From Microvirga sesbaniae (GTDB lineage: Bacteria; Pseudomonadota; Alphaproteobacteria; Rhizobiales; Beijerinckiaceae), in contig NZ_JAMXFJ010000010.1 in NCBI RefSeq assembly GCF_025460805.1, positions 1 through 64,000 of the forward strand: a DNA stretch of 64,000 nucleotides, in the 5' to 3' direction. The position numbers and the translations under genes were made by a program. Positions 1 through 8,247 of the stretch are shown piece after piece (position 1 is the stretch's first letter; each line of letters begins with the position of its first letter). The notes beneath the pieces were generated by a model that did not search any database, was not told the DNA's origin, and saw only the letters and a list, made by a program, of their open reading frames with translations.

Positions 1-282
1 TTCGTCAGGCGTGTGCCGGCGGATCAGCGCGCGGACCTGCGCTTCCTGCTCGGCCTCGAGAAACCGTCCCGTGCCAGGGGCCGGGCCGCGCGGCCCGCTG
101 GCCAACCCCGCCCGGCCCTGCTCGGCGAAGCGGCGGCAGATGTCGAAGACGCCGGTGCGGGTCAGACCTACCTGCGCGGCAATGGCCTCATAGGTCAGCC
201 CGCTCTCGCGCAGGCCGATCACCTGCCGCCGGCGCTCCTCTTGCGCGGCTGCTGGCAGCTTGCGCATATCCACATGCTTCAT
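1..282 (-). CDS. IS630-family transposase, N-terminal part (cut by window edge)
   Basis: Read on the minus strand from the ATG at 282, the frame gives a 94-residue N-terminus beginning MKHVDMRKLPAAAQEERRR and stays open to position 1, so the gene continues outside the window. It carries a helix-turn-helix of the type found at the start of IS630/Tc1-like transposases (ESGLTYEAIAAQVGLTRTGV), followed by a second charged helix and a Gly/Pro-rich linker (GPRGPAPGTGR). The DDE catalytic domain would lie beyond the edge. The element points away from the dnaB-like gene. I could not find its inverted repeat or TA duplication with confidence; the end should lie between about 283 and 345. Confidence 0.75.
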   Translation of the reverse strand, partial: MKHVDMRKLPAAAQEERRRQVIGLRESGLTYEAIAAQVGLTRTGVFDICRRFAEQGRAGLASGPRGPAPGTGRFLEAEQEAQVRALIRRHTPDE

Positions 283-431
283 CCCGCCGACTTGGGGCAA
301 CTGACCGCGGATTTCAAGAGCACCCGAGCCGGATCAATAAAAAGCTTGAGGACAGATCAAATCCACAATGGCGCGATGTAACGAAAAGCCTTTCTGACAA
401 CCTGGTCAGCGAGACACCAACCGGGCGCTCT

Positions 432-1214
432 ATGACGGCCAATGAGGTTCAGAAGCAGCTTCTCCGGCGCCTGGATCGGCAAGTCTCCACCCGAATTCCG
501 ACGGGTCTGCGAGCACTGGACGCGCGGCTAGGTGGCGGTCTCCACCCAGGTACCCTCACGATGCTGGGCGCCTTTGGGAAGACCGGGAAAACCACGCTCT
601 GCGCCACCATCAGCTACAACATGGAGGCCGCGAATATCCCTCACCTGATGGCGTGCCTGGAGCGGGGTGGAACCGAAGTCGAGGAACTCAAAACGGCCAG
701 ACGGCTCGGCTGCAAGGGCTTCGACCTCGGTAAGTACAAGGACAAGATCGCAGCTCTCGCTCCAGCCAAGCGCTGCTGCCACTATGTCCACGACACGGCC
801 ATGACCGTCGACGACCTCCGACACGAAATCCTGTATCACAGACGACGCCACGGTATCGTCGCGGCCCTCATCGACTTTTGGCAGTTGATCCAGGGGAAGG
901 AAAAAGGGGAGTCCCTTGATGCACACCTTACCCGGGTTGCTCAGAGGCTTCAGGCTACCAGTGTCGATGCCGATATCCCGATCTTCATGACCAGCCAGCT
1001 CAGCGACAACGGCCGGAGCCGTGACAGTTCAGCTGCGCTAACCGCCTCAAACCTCTTCCTCATCCTCCACCGGGACAAAGATGCTTCCGAGGCGTGGATG
1101 GAAACCATCGTGAGCAATATCACCGACGAACTCGATATCGGCAGCATCGGATCTCCCCAATTCATCCTCGACCGGGAGGCTGGGCCCCATTTCCGGGACA
1201 TCACCACACTATAA
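432..1214 (+). CDS. DnaB-like RecA-fold ATPase (helicase C-terminal domain only)
   Basis: 260 residues that match the C-terminal motor domain of DnaB-type replicative helicases: an entry motif PTGLRALDARLGGGLHPG, Walker A GAFGKTGKTT (residues 46-55), a Walker B-like IDFWQLIQG with Asp148, and a sensor-like FMTSQLSDNGR followed by a segment placed like the DnaB D-loop/L2 region. The N-terminal DnaB domain that binds primase is absent, so this is either a loader or accessory ATPase or a truncated helicase. No Shine-Dalgarno sequence precedes the ATG, and the frame stays open upstream to at least position 300, next to the transposase. The true 5' end may therefore have been removed by the insertion sequence. 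Confidence 0.7.
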   Translation: MTANEVQKQLLRRLDRQVSTRIPTGLRALDARLGGGLHPGTLTMLGAFGKTGKTTLCATISYNMEAANIPHLMACLERGGTEVEELKTARRLGCKGFDLGKYKDKIAALAPAKRCCHYVHDTAMTVDDLRHEILYHRRRHGIVAALIDFWQLIQGKEKGESLDAHLTRVAQRLQATSVDADIPIFMTSQLSDNGRSRDSSAALTASNLFLILHRDKDASEAWMETIVSNITDELDIGSIGSPQFILDREAGPHFRDITTL

Positions 1215-1235
1215 GGGACGGAAGGAGCATTTCCG

Positions 1236-1448
1236 ATGAACAAGCCGACCCAGCTCGCTCGCCTGAGGACACAGGCGGGGCTGACCCAGAGGGACATGGC
1301 CAGTCTGCTTAAGACCAGCCAGCCGTGGGTTTGCCGCCTGGAAGCGGACCCCGATGCGGCGACTGTCCGATCGCTACGGCGGTATCTCTCGGCGTTGGGC
1401 TACGATCTGGCTCATGTTCCCGCAATAAATGGCAATTCCGCTTCATAG
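1236..1448 (+). CDS. XRE-family helix-turn-helix regulator
   Basis: 70 residues forming a single Cro/C1-type helix-turn-helix: LARLRTQAGLTQRDMASLLK, then TSQPWVCRLE as the recognition region. There is no extra effector domain, so it is the size of a minimal plasmid repressor or an orphan antitoxin of HigA type. No toxin gene is adjacent. It starts 21 bases after the dnaB-like gene, with AAGGAG a few bases before the ATG, and ends about 100 bases before virB2. It is therefore well placed to control the promoter region at 1449-1500 in front of the secretion operon. That regulatory role is inferred from position only. Confidence 0.75.
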   Translation: MNKPTQLARLRTQAGLTQRDMASLLKTSQPWVCRLEADPDAATVRSLRRYLSALGYDLAHVPAINGNSAS

Positions 1449-1470
1449 TAATTCGTAAAACGGTTATAGA
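1449..1470 (+). promoter_or_regulatory. Putative promoter, TAATTCG/TATAGA, ahead of virB2
   Basis: TAATTCGTA at 1449-1457 is followed 7 bases later by TATAGA at 1465-1470, just downstream of the XRE gene. Related words, each followed by a TATA box, occur before the genes at 40538 and 60286. Further down, CGAATTCC and CACGAATC lie in the same gap. The promoter assignment is inferred. Confidence 0.4.
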
Positions 1471-1544
1471 GTGATCCTCGGAACGAATTCCAAACCGTTC
1501 ACGAATCATAGGTGGCATGTCGCCTATCAGCAGAGAGGGTTTCA

Positions 1545-1901
1545 ATGAGGTACAAAACGCATCTGGCAGTCGCGGCCTGCGCACTTGCCGTAACGGCGCT
1601 GATGGCTGTCGACAGCTCGGCGTCCGCTCAGGTGTTCGGCGCCCTGGAGACAAAGGGCAAGAACGCCTTCGAAAATATCAAGAATCTGTCGTTTCTGGTT
1701 GGTGGCTTCGGCATCATCGGCCTCGCCGTAATGGCCTATTTCGGCCGTTTTCAGTTCAAATGGCTCTTCGCCCTTGTCGGCGGCCTTGCGCTGATCGCTG
1801 CCTCCGGCAGCATGATCGACTACGTTACCCAGAGCGGTAGCAACTCCGAGCAGGTTTCGATCACCCAGACGGACTTCGGCGATACGCTGACCGCGCGCTA
1901 A
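1545..1901 (+). CDS. virB2: VirB2-like major pilin of the type IV secretion system
   Basis: 118 residues: a signal peptide ending near SASA (about residue 28), then two hydrophobic helices (LSFLVGGFGIIGLAVMAYF and WLFALVGGLALIAASGSMI) separated by a short basic loop. This is the layout of VirB2/TrbC pilins. I start it at the ATG preceded by AGAGAGGG rather than at an upstream alternative at 1512. It is the first gene of the virB cluster. A strong hairpin terminator follows at 1933-1957, which would leave pilin transcripts more abundant than those of the downstream virB3-virB11 genes. Pilin subunits of this class are inserted in the inner membrane and assembled into the conjugative pilus. Confidence 0.8.
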   Translation: MRYKTHLAVAACALAVTALMAVDSSASAQVFGALETKGKNAFENIKNLSFLVGGFGIIGLAVMAYFGRFQFKWLFALVGGLALIAASGSMIDYVTQSGSNSEQVSITQTDFGDTLTAR

Positions 1902-1932
1902 TCTGTTGATCGACGGTCGAAAGTTTAACCAA

Positions 1933-1957
1933 GGGGGCCCTTTTCGGGCCCCTTTTT
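1933..1957 (+). terminator. Rho-independent terminator or attenuator after virB2
   Basis: GGGGCCC at 1934-1940 pairs with GGGCCCC at 1946-1952 around the loop TTTTC, followed by five T. It sits inside the virB operon between virB2 and virB3. Confidence 0.8.
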
Positions 1958-2052
1958 GTCGACGACTGCTCCCGAGCCGAGGTAAAAGGGGGGACCGAAC
2001 TAAAATTCTCGAATCGTACAGAACAATTCGCTAAGCAGATAAAGGTGCCGTC

Positions 2053-2367
2053 GTGCAGGACATCGACACCAAGATTTACCGGCCCGTCTCGATGCCTCAG
2101 AAATTCGTCGGCGCTCCCCTGCTGCCGGCCGTGTTCTCCCTGTGTTTCTCCGTCCTCAGCTTCCTTTTCCTCGTCTTTTATGACTTTGGGTTGCCGAACG
2201 CGCTCGTCGTTCTGGGCTTCCTGGTCTCGATCTTTGTCGGCCACGGGGCTCTCGTCATGCTCGGGGGGAAAGAGCCGCACATGACAACCCTCATCCAGAC
2301 AATGCGCTACTCGCTCCAGAAGTGCCGCCGGATTGCCGGCAAATCCCAACGCCGGTTCTGGCCCTGA
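2053..2367 (+). CDS. virB3: VirB3-like type IV secretion protein
   Basis: 104 residues from a GTG start. The N-terminus IYRPVSMPQKFVGAPLLPA matches the short cytoplasmic lead of VirB3/TrbD proteins, followed by two membrane helices (about residues 25-43 and 48-67) and a basic tail. VirB3 is an inner membrane partner of the VirB4 ATPase and always lies directly upstream of virB4, as here. The stop is 36 bases before the virB4 ATG. The tail (QTMRYSLQKCRRIAGKSQRR) is rather long and basic for the family. Confidence 0.8.
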   Translation: MQDIDTKIYRPVSMPQKFVGAPLLPAVFSLCFSVLSFLFLVFYDFGLPNALVVLGFLVSIFVGHGALVMLGGKEPHMTTLIQTMRYSLQKCRRIAGKSQRRFWP

Positions 2368-2403
2368 TCACTCGCCCTTCACGTCGTCACGAAAGCCGCT
2401 CAC

Positions 2404-4854
2404 ATGAGCCAAACCCTAGACCTTCTCCTCACCTATCAAACAAGCCTTCGCGCCGTTGCGACGGTTCTTGGCGCCGGGGCAGCGGCCGCGGGCCTCGCCT
2501 TTACGATTCCATCGGTTGTTGACCGCCTTCGGCCCCCTGCCCGCCAGGAGACCTTGGCCGACTTCTTGCCGTTCATCGAGTTGCTGCCGAACCGCAAACA
2601 CATCAAGTGTGTCGCTGACCGGTACATATCCATCGTCGAGATCGGGGGTGCGGAGCTAAATCTCAGCTCCTTCGAAACCCGGGCCGAGCTCTTTCTGGCC
2701 CGAAAGTACATGCTGGACGAGGCCCAGCGGTCAGCTTTTGCTGAAATCCGGCTGTTCACGACCAAGGAGCGCCTCCCGATCAAGGCATCGCCAAACCGGA
2801 CCAATCCTCTGCTCCAGGCAATCTCAGAGCAATGGAATAAGGATTTCAGCCACGCATACTCCTTGCGCCACTTCGCGCTATTGGTGGTCAAGTCCAGCGA
2901 CGACCAGGAGGCCTCAGAACTGCTGAAGCAGTCCGAGGATTTCATCCTCCGTACGCTCAATGCTTATGACTGTCGGGTTCTCGAGGAAGGTCCGGATCCG
3001 ACAACAGGTCCGGCGGCAGTACTTGCCCGCCTGATTAGCCCTGTCAGCCGCCCGTCCCCCAAGGTGGCGGGACTGGAAGAGCGGGCAATGAACCGAATGA
3101 TCGCCGTGGATTCGATTGACTTCGGCTCTGACGACAGCGGCATCTTGCATTTCTCGAATGGCCGTGAAGAGAAGCTCGCAACCATTCTCGGCGTCCGGGA
3201 TTGCGGCGAGAAGACCTCGGAGAATGCCTATAGGGAAATCATCGGCATCGATGCCGAGTTGGTCATTCACCATGCCATTCAGCCCCTGAATACCTCGCTC
3301 CAGATGGCGAAGCTGAAGCAGGAGCAGATGGCCGCCCCCATGATGACGCTGTCACAAAATGCGTCCTACGAGATCATGGAGGCTATCAGCCTTCTCGACG
3401 GGCAATCCGAGATGAAGGCTACGCTGCACAACTACTCGATGAATGTTGTGATTTACGGCCAGACCCCAGAGGATATCGGGGAGATTGAGAACGAGATCGT
3501 CTCGACGATTTCCCGGACCGGCGCCACCTGCGTTCGTGAGTTGATCACCGCTCAGGCCGTCTGGTTCTCGATGTTCTCCTTCGACCGGCTTTGGCCCCGC
3601 CAATTCAGGTTTATGAGCCAGAACGTCGCCACCAACCTGGTCCTGCATAAGCCGAACATCGGCCTAAGAAAATCGGACTGGTGCAACGAGCCCCTCAGTT
3701 ACTTCCGTTCTGTAACCGGCGAGGCCTACGCCTTCCAGTTCCACGCAACCGAGGACAAGGAGGCGGTGCCCCACTGTGTCTCGATTGGGCCAACCGGAAC
3801 CGGTAAGACGACCCTTGTGAGCTTCCTCGCTGCCCAGGCGCTCCGCTTGCCTGACCTTAGGGTTTACCTGTTCGACCGCCTCAACGGCTGTGAAGTGTTC
3901 GTCCGGTGCGCCGGCGGCGACTATGTCACTTTCGACGGCGATGCCTCCTCCGCCAAGATGAACCCGCTCCTGCTGGCGGACACCCCCGACAACCGTCAGT
4001 TCCAGCAGCGATGGCTGCGCCTGCTGGGCGACGCTAAGGATGCCTTTGATGAGGAGGAGATCACCCGAGCCCTAGACATCAACTATGCGCCTTACCTCGA
4101 TGCCAGCTTCCGGAAGCTGGACTCTCTTCACAAGGCAGCCTTCTCGCCTCACGGCAATCTGAGGAAGTCTCTTCAGCCTTGGGTCGATCCCAACATGCTC
4201 GGCGGCTATTTCAATGCCGAAGAGGATAATCTCGACCTGACAAAGACCCGCCTTGCGGGCTTCGACATGACCAAGATCCTCGGGGACCACCGGTTGGCTC
4301 CCCCGATCGTCGACTACATCATCCACCGTATCAGGTCGAACGCCACCACCACCGGGTCGCCTTCGCTCGTCTTCGTCGACGAGACCGAACCCATGCTTCA
4401 GAACGAGCTCTTCCGGAACAACTTCGTGAAGGTTGGTCTGCAGGAGGCGAGAAAGCTCCGCCAGGCCTACATCTTGGCCTTCCAGCGGCCGGAAGCCATC
4501 AAGGCGACCGGGATGTCCGAATTGATCCGCGGCCAATGCCAGACCGTCTTCTTCTATCGAAACCGCAACGCCAAGGCTGAAGACTACGACGATTGGGGTC
4601 TCAACGAGAGCGAACTGGCCTTCGTCCTCGGCAAGGACTTCGCCGGGCCGGAGCATAAGTACGCCGTCCTGGTGAAGAAATACTCCACCGGCCAGTCGGC
4701 CATCCTCGACATCGACCTGTCCGTTCTGGGCCGCTACCTCAAAGTGTTCTCTTCCGGCCGTCCAGCGGTCATCGAGCTCACCAAGGCAATCGAGAAATAC
4801 GGCAAGGACGCGTTCCTCGAGCCCTACCTGAACGGCGAATTCGCCGCCCGCTAG
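2404..4854 (+). CDS. virB4: VirB4-type ATPase of the type IV secretion system
   Basis: 816 residues, the usual size for VirB4/TrbE. Residues 15-40 form a hydrophobic N-terminal helix. The middle contains the CagE/TrbE/VirB4 region. The C-terminal AAA-type motor has Walker A GPTGTGKTT (462-470), preceded by PHCVSI as in other VirB4 proteins, and Walker B SLVFVDETEPM with Asp659/Glu660. The usual DEAW after Walker B is here DETE. The family energises pilus assembly and substrate transfer at the inner membrane. It overlaps no neighbour and is followed 28 bases later by the first virB5-like gene. Confidence 0.93.
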   Translation: MSQTLDLLLTYQTSLRAVATVLGAGAAAAGLAFTIPSVVDRLRPPARQETLADFLPFIELLPNRKHIKCVADRYISIVEIGGAELNLSSFETRAELFLARKYMLDEAQRSAFAEIRLFTTKERLPIKASPNRTNPLLQAISEQWNKDFSHAYSLRHFALLVVKSSDDQEASELLKQSEDFILRTLNAYDCRVLEEGPDPTTGPAAVLARLISPVSRPSPKVAGLEERAMNRMIAVDSIDFGSDDSGILHFSNGREEKLATILGVRDCGEKTSENAYREIIGIDAELVIHHAIQPLNTSLQMAKLKQEQMAAPMMTLSQNASYEIMEAISLLDGQSEMKATLHNYSMNVVIYGQTPEDIGEIENEIVSTISRTGATCVRELITAQAVWFSMFSFDRLWPRQFRFMSQNVATNLVLHKPNIGLRKSDWCNEPLSYFRSVTGEAYAFQFHATEDKEAVPHCVSIGPTGTGKTTLVSFLAAQALRLPDLRVYLFDRLNGCEVFVRCAGGDYVTFDGDASSAKMNPLLLADTPDNRQFQQRWLRLLGDAKDAFDEEEITRALDINYAPYLDASFRKLDSLHKAAFSPHGNLRKSLQPWVDPNMLGGYFNAEEDNLDLTKTRLAGFDMTKILGDHRLAPPIVDYIIHRIRSNATTTGSPSLVFVDETEPMLQNELFRNNFVKVGLQEARKLRQAYILAFQRPEAIKATGMSELIRGQCQTVFFYRNRNAKAEDYDDWGLNESELAFVLGKDFAGPEHKYAVLVKKYSTGQSAILDIDLSVLGRYLKVFSSGRPAVIELTKAIEKYGKDAFLEPYLNGEFAAR

Positions 4855-4882
4855 TCCGCCCCCCTGACCAACAGAGGCTATC

Positions 4883-5704
4883 ATGACCCTACGCTCCCTT
4901 CGATCCCGGGCATCGGCCATCACGTCGATGCTGGCTGTTATGCTCATGTCCGTCTGGCTCAGTGCGGCAGGCGGAAGTTTCGCCAACGCCCAGGTGCCTG
5001 TTCTGGACTCCAACGTTTTCGGCCAGGTCCAGCAAACGATGAAGACCGTGGCTAACCAACTGGGTCAGTTGCAGAACATCCTTGGCACGGTGAACCAGTT
5101 GCAGCAGGCAATCGGCCAGCTTGGACCGAGCCAGATCTCCGGGATCCTCGGCCACCTCTCTTCCATGTTCTCGGAAATCAAGGGCGCCGGCGGCATCGGT
5201 CAGATGATGAGTTCTCTCCATGGGATCAAGGCCACTCTGGGCTCCCTCGAGAGCTTCGGTAACCTTGGACGCAATGGCAGCTTCACGTCTTCCTTTAACA
5301 CCCTGCAGAATGCGTTTGGCCAAGCCTCACAGGGCGTCGGAACGGTCCAGAGCGGCATCACACAAGCGCTCTACGTGAACAAAGCCGCTGGTACCCAGGC
5401 GGATGTCGAAGCCATCAATGCAGTGCGGGCCATCAACACTCGCACCGCGGCAACCAGCGCCATGGCAATTGCCATCCAGGGCAAGGATCAGGTGTCCAAG
5501 ACCTCTCAGGACATTCAAAAGATCTCGGATCAGGCCAAGCAGTCTCAGGACATGCGCGGTGACCTCGCGGTCAACAATGCCATCATGATCAAGATGTTGG
5601 AGCAAGTCATCCAGAGCAATGCCCAGCTCTCCGCCATGCTTCATCTTCAGTCGGCCAGTGCTATTGGCAACGACAGCTACAACAGCCAGTCCAGCGGCCA
5701 GTAA
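4883..5704 (+). CDS. virB5: VirB5-like minor pilin / TrbJ-like protein (first copy)
   Basis: 273 residues with a signal peptide cleaved after ANA (about residue 36), then a Gln/Gly/Ser-rich helical body: amphipathic helices with repeated QLGQLQNILGTV-type segments, as in VirB5 and TrbJ proteins. The C-terminal part has the signature DMRGDLAVNNAIMIKMLEQV, which recurs in modified form in the next gene. VirB5 proteins sit at the pilus tip and take part in contact with the recipient cell. The start follows AGAGG. It lies directly between virB4 and the second virB5-like gene. Sequence divergence within this family is high, so the assignment rests on position, signal peptide and helix pattern. Confidence 0.75.
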   Translation: MTLRSLRSRASAITSMLAVMLMSVWLSAAGGSFANAQVPVLDSNVFGQVQQTMKTVANQLGQLQNILGTVNQLQQAIGQLGPSQISGILGHLSSMFSEIKGAGGIGQMMSSLHGIKATLGSLESFGNLGRNGSFTSSFNTLQNAFGQASQGVGTVQSGITQALYVNKAAGTQADVEAINAVRAINTRTAATSAMAIAIQGKDQVSKTSQDIQKISDQAKQSQDMRGDLAVNNAIMIKMLEQVIQSNAQLSAMLHLQSASAIGNDSYNSQSSGQ

Positions 5705-5738
5705 GTCGCCTGTTCCCGCCAACGAAATGAGAAGTGCC

Positions 5739-7025
5739 ATGCAACGCAAGAAGGTCGTACTCGCTTCCACGGCGATTATCGTCGGGCTCTTTTCCAGCGA
5801 TATGATCGGGCAAGCCAATCGGCCTCTCATCTCGGAGGCTGCCGGCAGGTACCATCCAACCCCATGCGAGATCGCTTCCGGCGGTACGCTGTGGGGTTGG
5901 TTCCCCTGCCCCATCATCGATCCCAAGCGTCTGGCAGATGAAGTCCAGACGACGCTGGACGAGAACTTGAAGCTGGGTGCCCTCGTGGAACAGCTTCAGG
6001 AATGGCAAAAGACCCTCAGCAGCGTCACGGCACCGATCTCCCAAGTTAAGGCCTTCCTCACCAGTCTCTTCTCATTTGCTGGTTCAGCCGGGCCTCTCAC
6101 GACCTTCATGGATGACGGGAGGGTCAACCTTCCCCAGGTGATGGCCTCAGCCAACCCAGCGAACGTCCCCGACATGTCACGGGCGGTCGCAGACTTCTTT
6201 TTCCGCCCTGGAACGTCCAATCCGGCAGAACGGACGCAACTGTCCCGCTCGGTCTACACCGACGGCTTGGGGGCTGCAGTGGCCGCCAAGTCCGTGGTCA
6301 CCAAGAACCAGGATGAAATCAAAAAGTTGTCCGAGGAGGTCGGAAAAGCCAAGACGCTCCGCGATGACTTTGTCGTTAACGCCAAGATCCGCCTGACGCT
6401 CCTCCAAGCTCTTGAGGAGCGCAATCGCCTCGTCGCCCGCCTCACATCAGGCCAGGCCGTCAGTCACCTTCGGCAGATGGGCCAGGATACCTTCGCTAGC
6501 AACAGCAGTTGGACCTCCAACTCCAACGCGTACGGAAATCCCCAAGCCTATGCGAACAGTGTGGAGCAAGAAGCCCGATCCGAAGAGGCTGTAAGCGCGA
6601 AAGCACTGTTGCAGGCTCAGGATGCTCTAAACGCCGGCCGCCAGTCACTTGTGTATGCCGTCGAGCTCCACAACGGCCTTATCACCGGCCACAATCTGAA
6701 CCAGAGCATTCAATCCGGCGGCGCATCCGACTCCAACTACTTGAGAGAGGAACTGCAAACCCTCAGCCAACGGTATGGCGCTTCTCTCGATACACCAGAG
6801 CAGGTCCATGCCTTCATCAACAAGCTCGCAGCGGAGACCCAAAAGGGCATCCGCACCGCTACGCAAATCATGCAGCAGCATCCCTCTCTCGCTTCAGAAA
6901 CATCGCTGCGCCGGGTGATCACCGACCAGCAGATCGTTCTGGAAAATCTACGAAACGATTCGAGTTACCAGTCATACATCTCGGTTAACGCAAACGTGCC
7001 TCCATCAGGCACTCTGACCGACTGA
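5739..7025 (+). CDS. VirB5-like exported protein (second, larger copy)
   Basis: 428 residues from the ATG preceded by GAGAAG (another ATG lies at 5727). A hydrophobic stretch VVLASTAIIVGLFSSDMIG acts as signal or anchor. The body is long and helical. Residues around KAKTLRDDFVVNAKIRLTLL align with DMRGDLAVNNAIMIKMLEQV in the preceding gene, with a similar heptad pattern before it, so I read the two as diverged paralogues. This copy adds an N-terminal Cys pair (TPCEIASGGTLWGWFPCP) and a C-terminal helical extension of about 170 residues. It would be a periplasmic or surface component of the mating apparatus. No other function is evident. Confidence 0.6.
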   Translation: MQRKKVVLASTAIIVGLFSSDMIGQANRPLISEAAGRYHPTPCEIASGGTLWGWFPCPIIDPKRLADEVQTTLDENLKLGALVEQLQEWQKTLSSVTAPISQVKAFLTSLFSFAGSAGPLTTFMDDGRVNLPQVMASANPANVPDMSRAVADFFFRPGTSNPAERTQLSRSVYTDGLGAAVAAKSVVTKNQDEIKKLSEEVGKAKTLRDDFVVNAKIRLTLLQALEERNRLVARLTSGQAVSHLRQMGQDTFASNSSWTSNSNAYGNPQAYANSVEQEARSEEAVSAKALLQAQDALNAGRQSLVYAVELHNGLITGHNLNQSIQSGGASDSNYLREELQTLSQRYGASLDTPEQVHAFINKLAAETQKGIRTATQIMQQHPSLASETSLRRVITDQQIVLENLRNDSSYQSYISVNANVPPSGTLTD

Positions 7026-7188
7026 ACCGGCCTGTATTAACCATTTGAAACTATTACATTTTAACTTACCTAGTCATTTCCTACTCATATCCCCGCGGAT
7101 TGTTCCCGACCCCGGCGAAATAGATTGGACGACCGAATTTAAAGGTATAGAAGCGAATTAAAGAACACCGATCACCAGGAAAGATCGA

Positions 7189-7365
7189 ATGTTGATTCGC
7201 ATTTTTGTCGTCGCTCTTACTGCCCTTACTCTCAGCGCCTGCGGAACATTGACCCAGGACGACCCAATCGGCATCGGCCGCTCGCCCAACGACCTGAAGA
7301 AAAGCCCTTGCGCCTGCATTCAGCTGCCAAACGCAGCGAATGACGTGCCTGTGCTGCCAGTTTAA
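7189..7365 (+). CDS. virB7: VirB7-like lipoprotein
   Basis: 58 residues, too short for most ORF finders. The N-terminus MLIRIFVVALTALTLSACG is a lipoprotein signal with lipobox LSAC (Cys18). The mature part is short, with a Cys-x-Cys and a proline-rich end (NAANDVPVLPV). VirB7 is a small outer-membrane lipoprotein that pairs with VirB9, and its position just before virB8 is normal for this system. AGGA lies 9 bases before the ATG. The 163 bases upstream contain no other gene; CCGAATTTAAAGG followed by TATAG at 7133-7150 may be promoter elements. Confidence 0.75.
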   Translation: MLIRIFVVALTALTLSACGTLTQDDPIGIGRSPNDLKKSPCACIQLPNAANDVPVLPV

Positions 7366-7389
7366 TCCTTTCAATCGGCGTCGTTTACC

Positions 7390-8208
7390 ATGACCTCCAG
7401 CGTCTCCCGCCTCCAGCGTCTCACCGATCGTATTTCTCCTAAGAAGGAAGGGGATGCTGCACCCGCAACCTCGGCGCCCGAGCCCCAGATTCATGCTGAG
7501 CGTGTGGCCCTCTTCCCCTCCGTCTCTAACCAGAAGCCCAAGGACAAGATCGGCGGCTACCTGCGTGACCATGATGCGCCTCATGCCGCTGGCCGGCGCG
7601 CTGCAGTCTCGGACAAGCTCCTGATTGCCGTCGCGGGCGTGTCGCTTGCCATCAATGTGGTGCAGGCTGTCGCGATCATGCAGCTTATCCCGCTCTACCG
7701 GGTCGTACCTTTCTTCGTCACCTGGTCCGACAAGTCCGATCAGGTCGTTCGCGTCGAGCCGCCGACCGGCAATCTGAAATCGCTGGCGATCCTCGAAGAG
7801 GCGAACGTCCGTGAATACGTGACGATGCGCAATACGATCACGGATGATCCGCAGCGCACGATCTATCAGTGGGGCACCATCGTCCGGCTGATGTCCTCTA
7901 AACCCGTTTACGACCAGTTCCTTGCTGAGACGAAGCCTGTTTATGACTCCCTCAAGGAGAGGCGCTTTACCCGCAGCGTGTCGCTCAAGAGTGTTCTGAA
8001 GATCCAGAATGGCTACTGGCAGGTTGAGTTCGACGTCATTGACCGGCGCATCGGCTCCGGCCTCACCGACGGTGGCGACGAACGCAGGACCTTCGTTGCC
8101 CAGCTCCGCGCTCAGAATGTCGAGCAAAGCATCAGCTACGACAACCGCTTCCTGAACCCACTCGGTTTCACTGTTACCGCTTACACAGTGGCGTCCAAAA
8201 AAGACTAA
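7390..8208 (+). CDS. virB8: VirB8-like inner membrane protein
   Basis: 272 residues. A Pro/Ala-rich cytoplasmic N-terminus is followed by a single membrane helix at about 76-99 (KLLIAVAGVSLAINVVQAVA) and a periplasmic NTF2-like domain that ends with NPLGFTVTAYTV, the diagnostic NPLGF-x-V-x-x-Y of VirB8. The N-terminal region is about 40 residues longer than in the Agrobacterium protein. VirB8 is a nucleation factor linking the inner membrane complex to VirB9 and VirB10. It is flanked by virB7 and virB9. Confidence 0.9.
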   Translation: MTSSVSRLQRLTDRISPKKEGDAAPATSAPEPQIHAERVALFPSVSNQKPKDKIGGYLRDHDAPHAAGRRAAVSDKLLIAVAGVSLAINVVQAVAIMQLIPLYRVVPFFVTWSDKSDQVVRVEPPTGNLKSLAILEEANVREYVTMRNTITDDPQRTIYQWGTIVRLMSSKPVYDQFLAETKPVYDSLKERRFTRSVSLKSVLKIQNGYWQVEFDVIDRRIGSGLTDGGDERRTFVAQLRAQNVEQSISYDNRFLNPLGFTVTAYTVASKKD

Positions 8209-8247
8209 GCCGTCGCGGCGCCAACAAGATTACCAGGACCTTACACA

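Noticed and set aside
1236..1448. Toxin-antitoxin pair using the XRE protein as HigA-type antitoxin
   Set aside because: No RelE/HigB-like toxin gene flanks it; the next gene is the virB2 pilin and the previous one a DnaB-like ATPase.
2436..6044. Long open frames on the minus strand across virB4 and the virB5-like genes
   Set aside because: They mirror well-supported plus-strand genes in high-GC DNA, where antisense frames stay open by codon bias.
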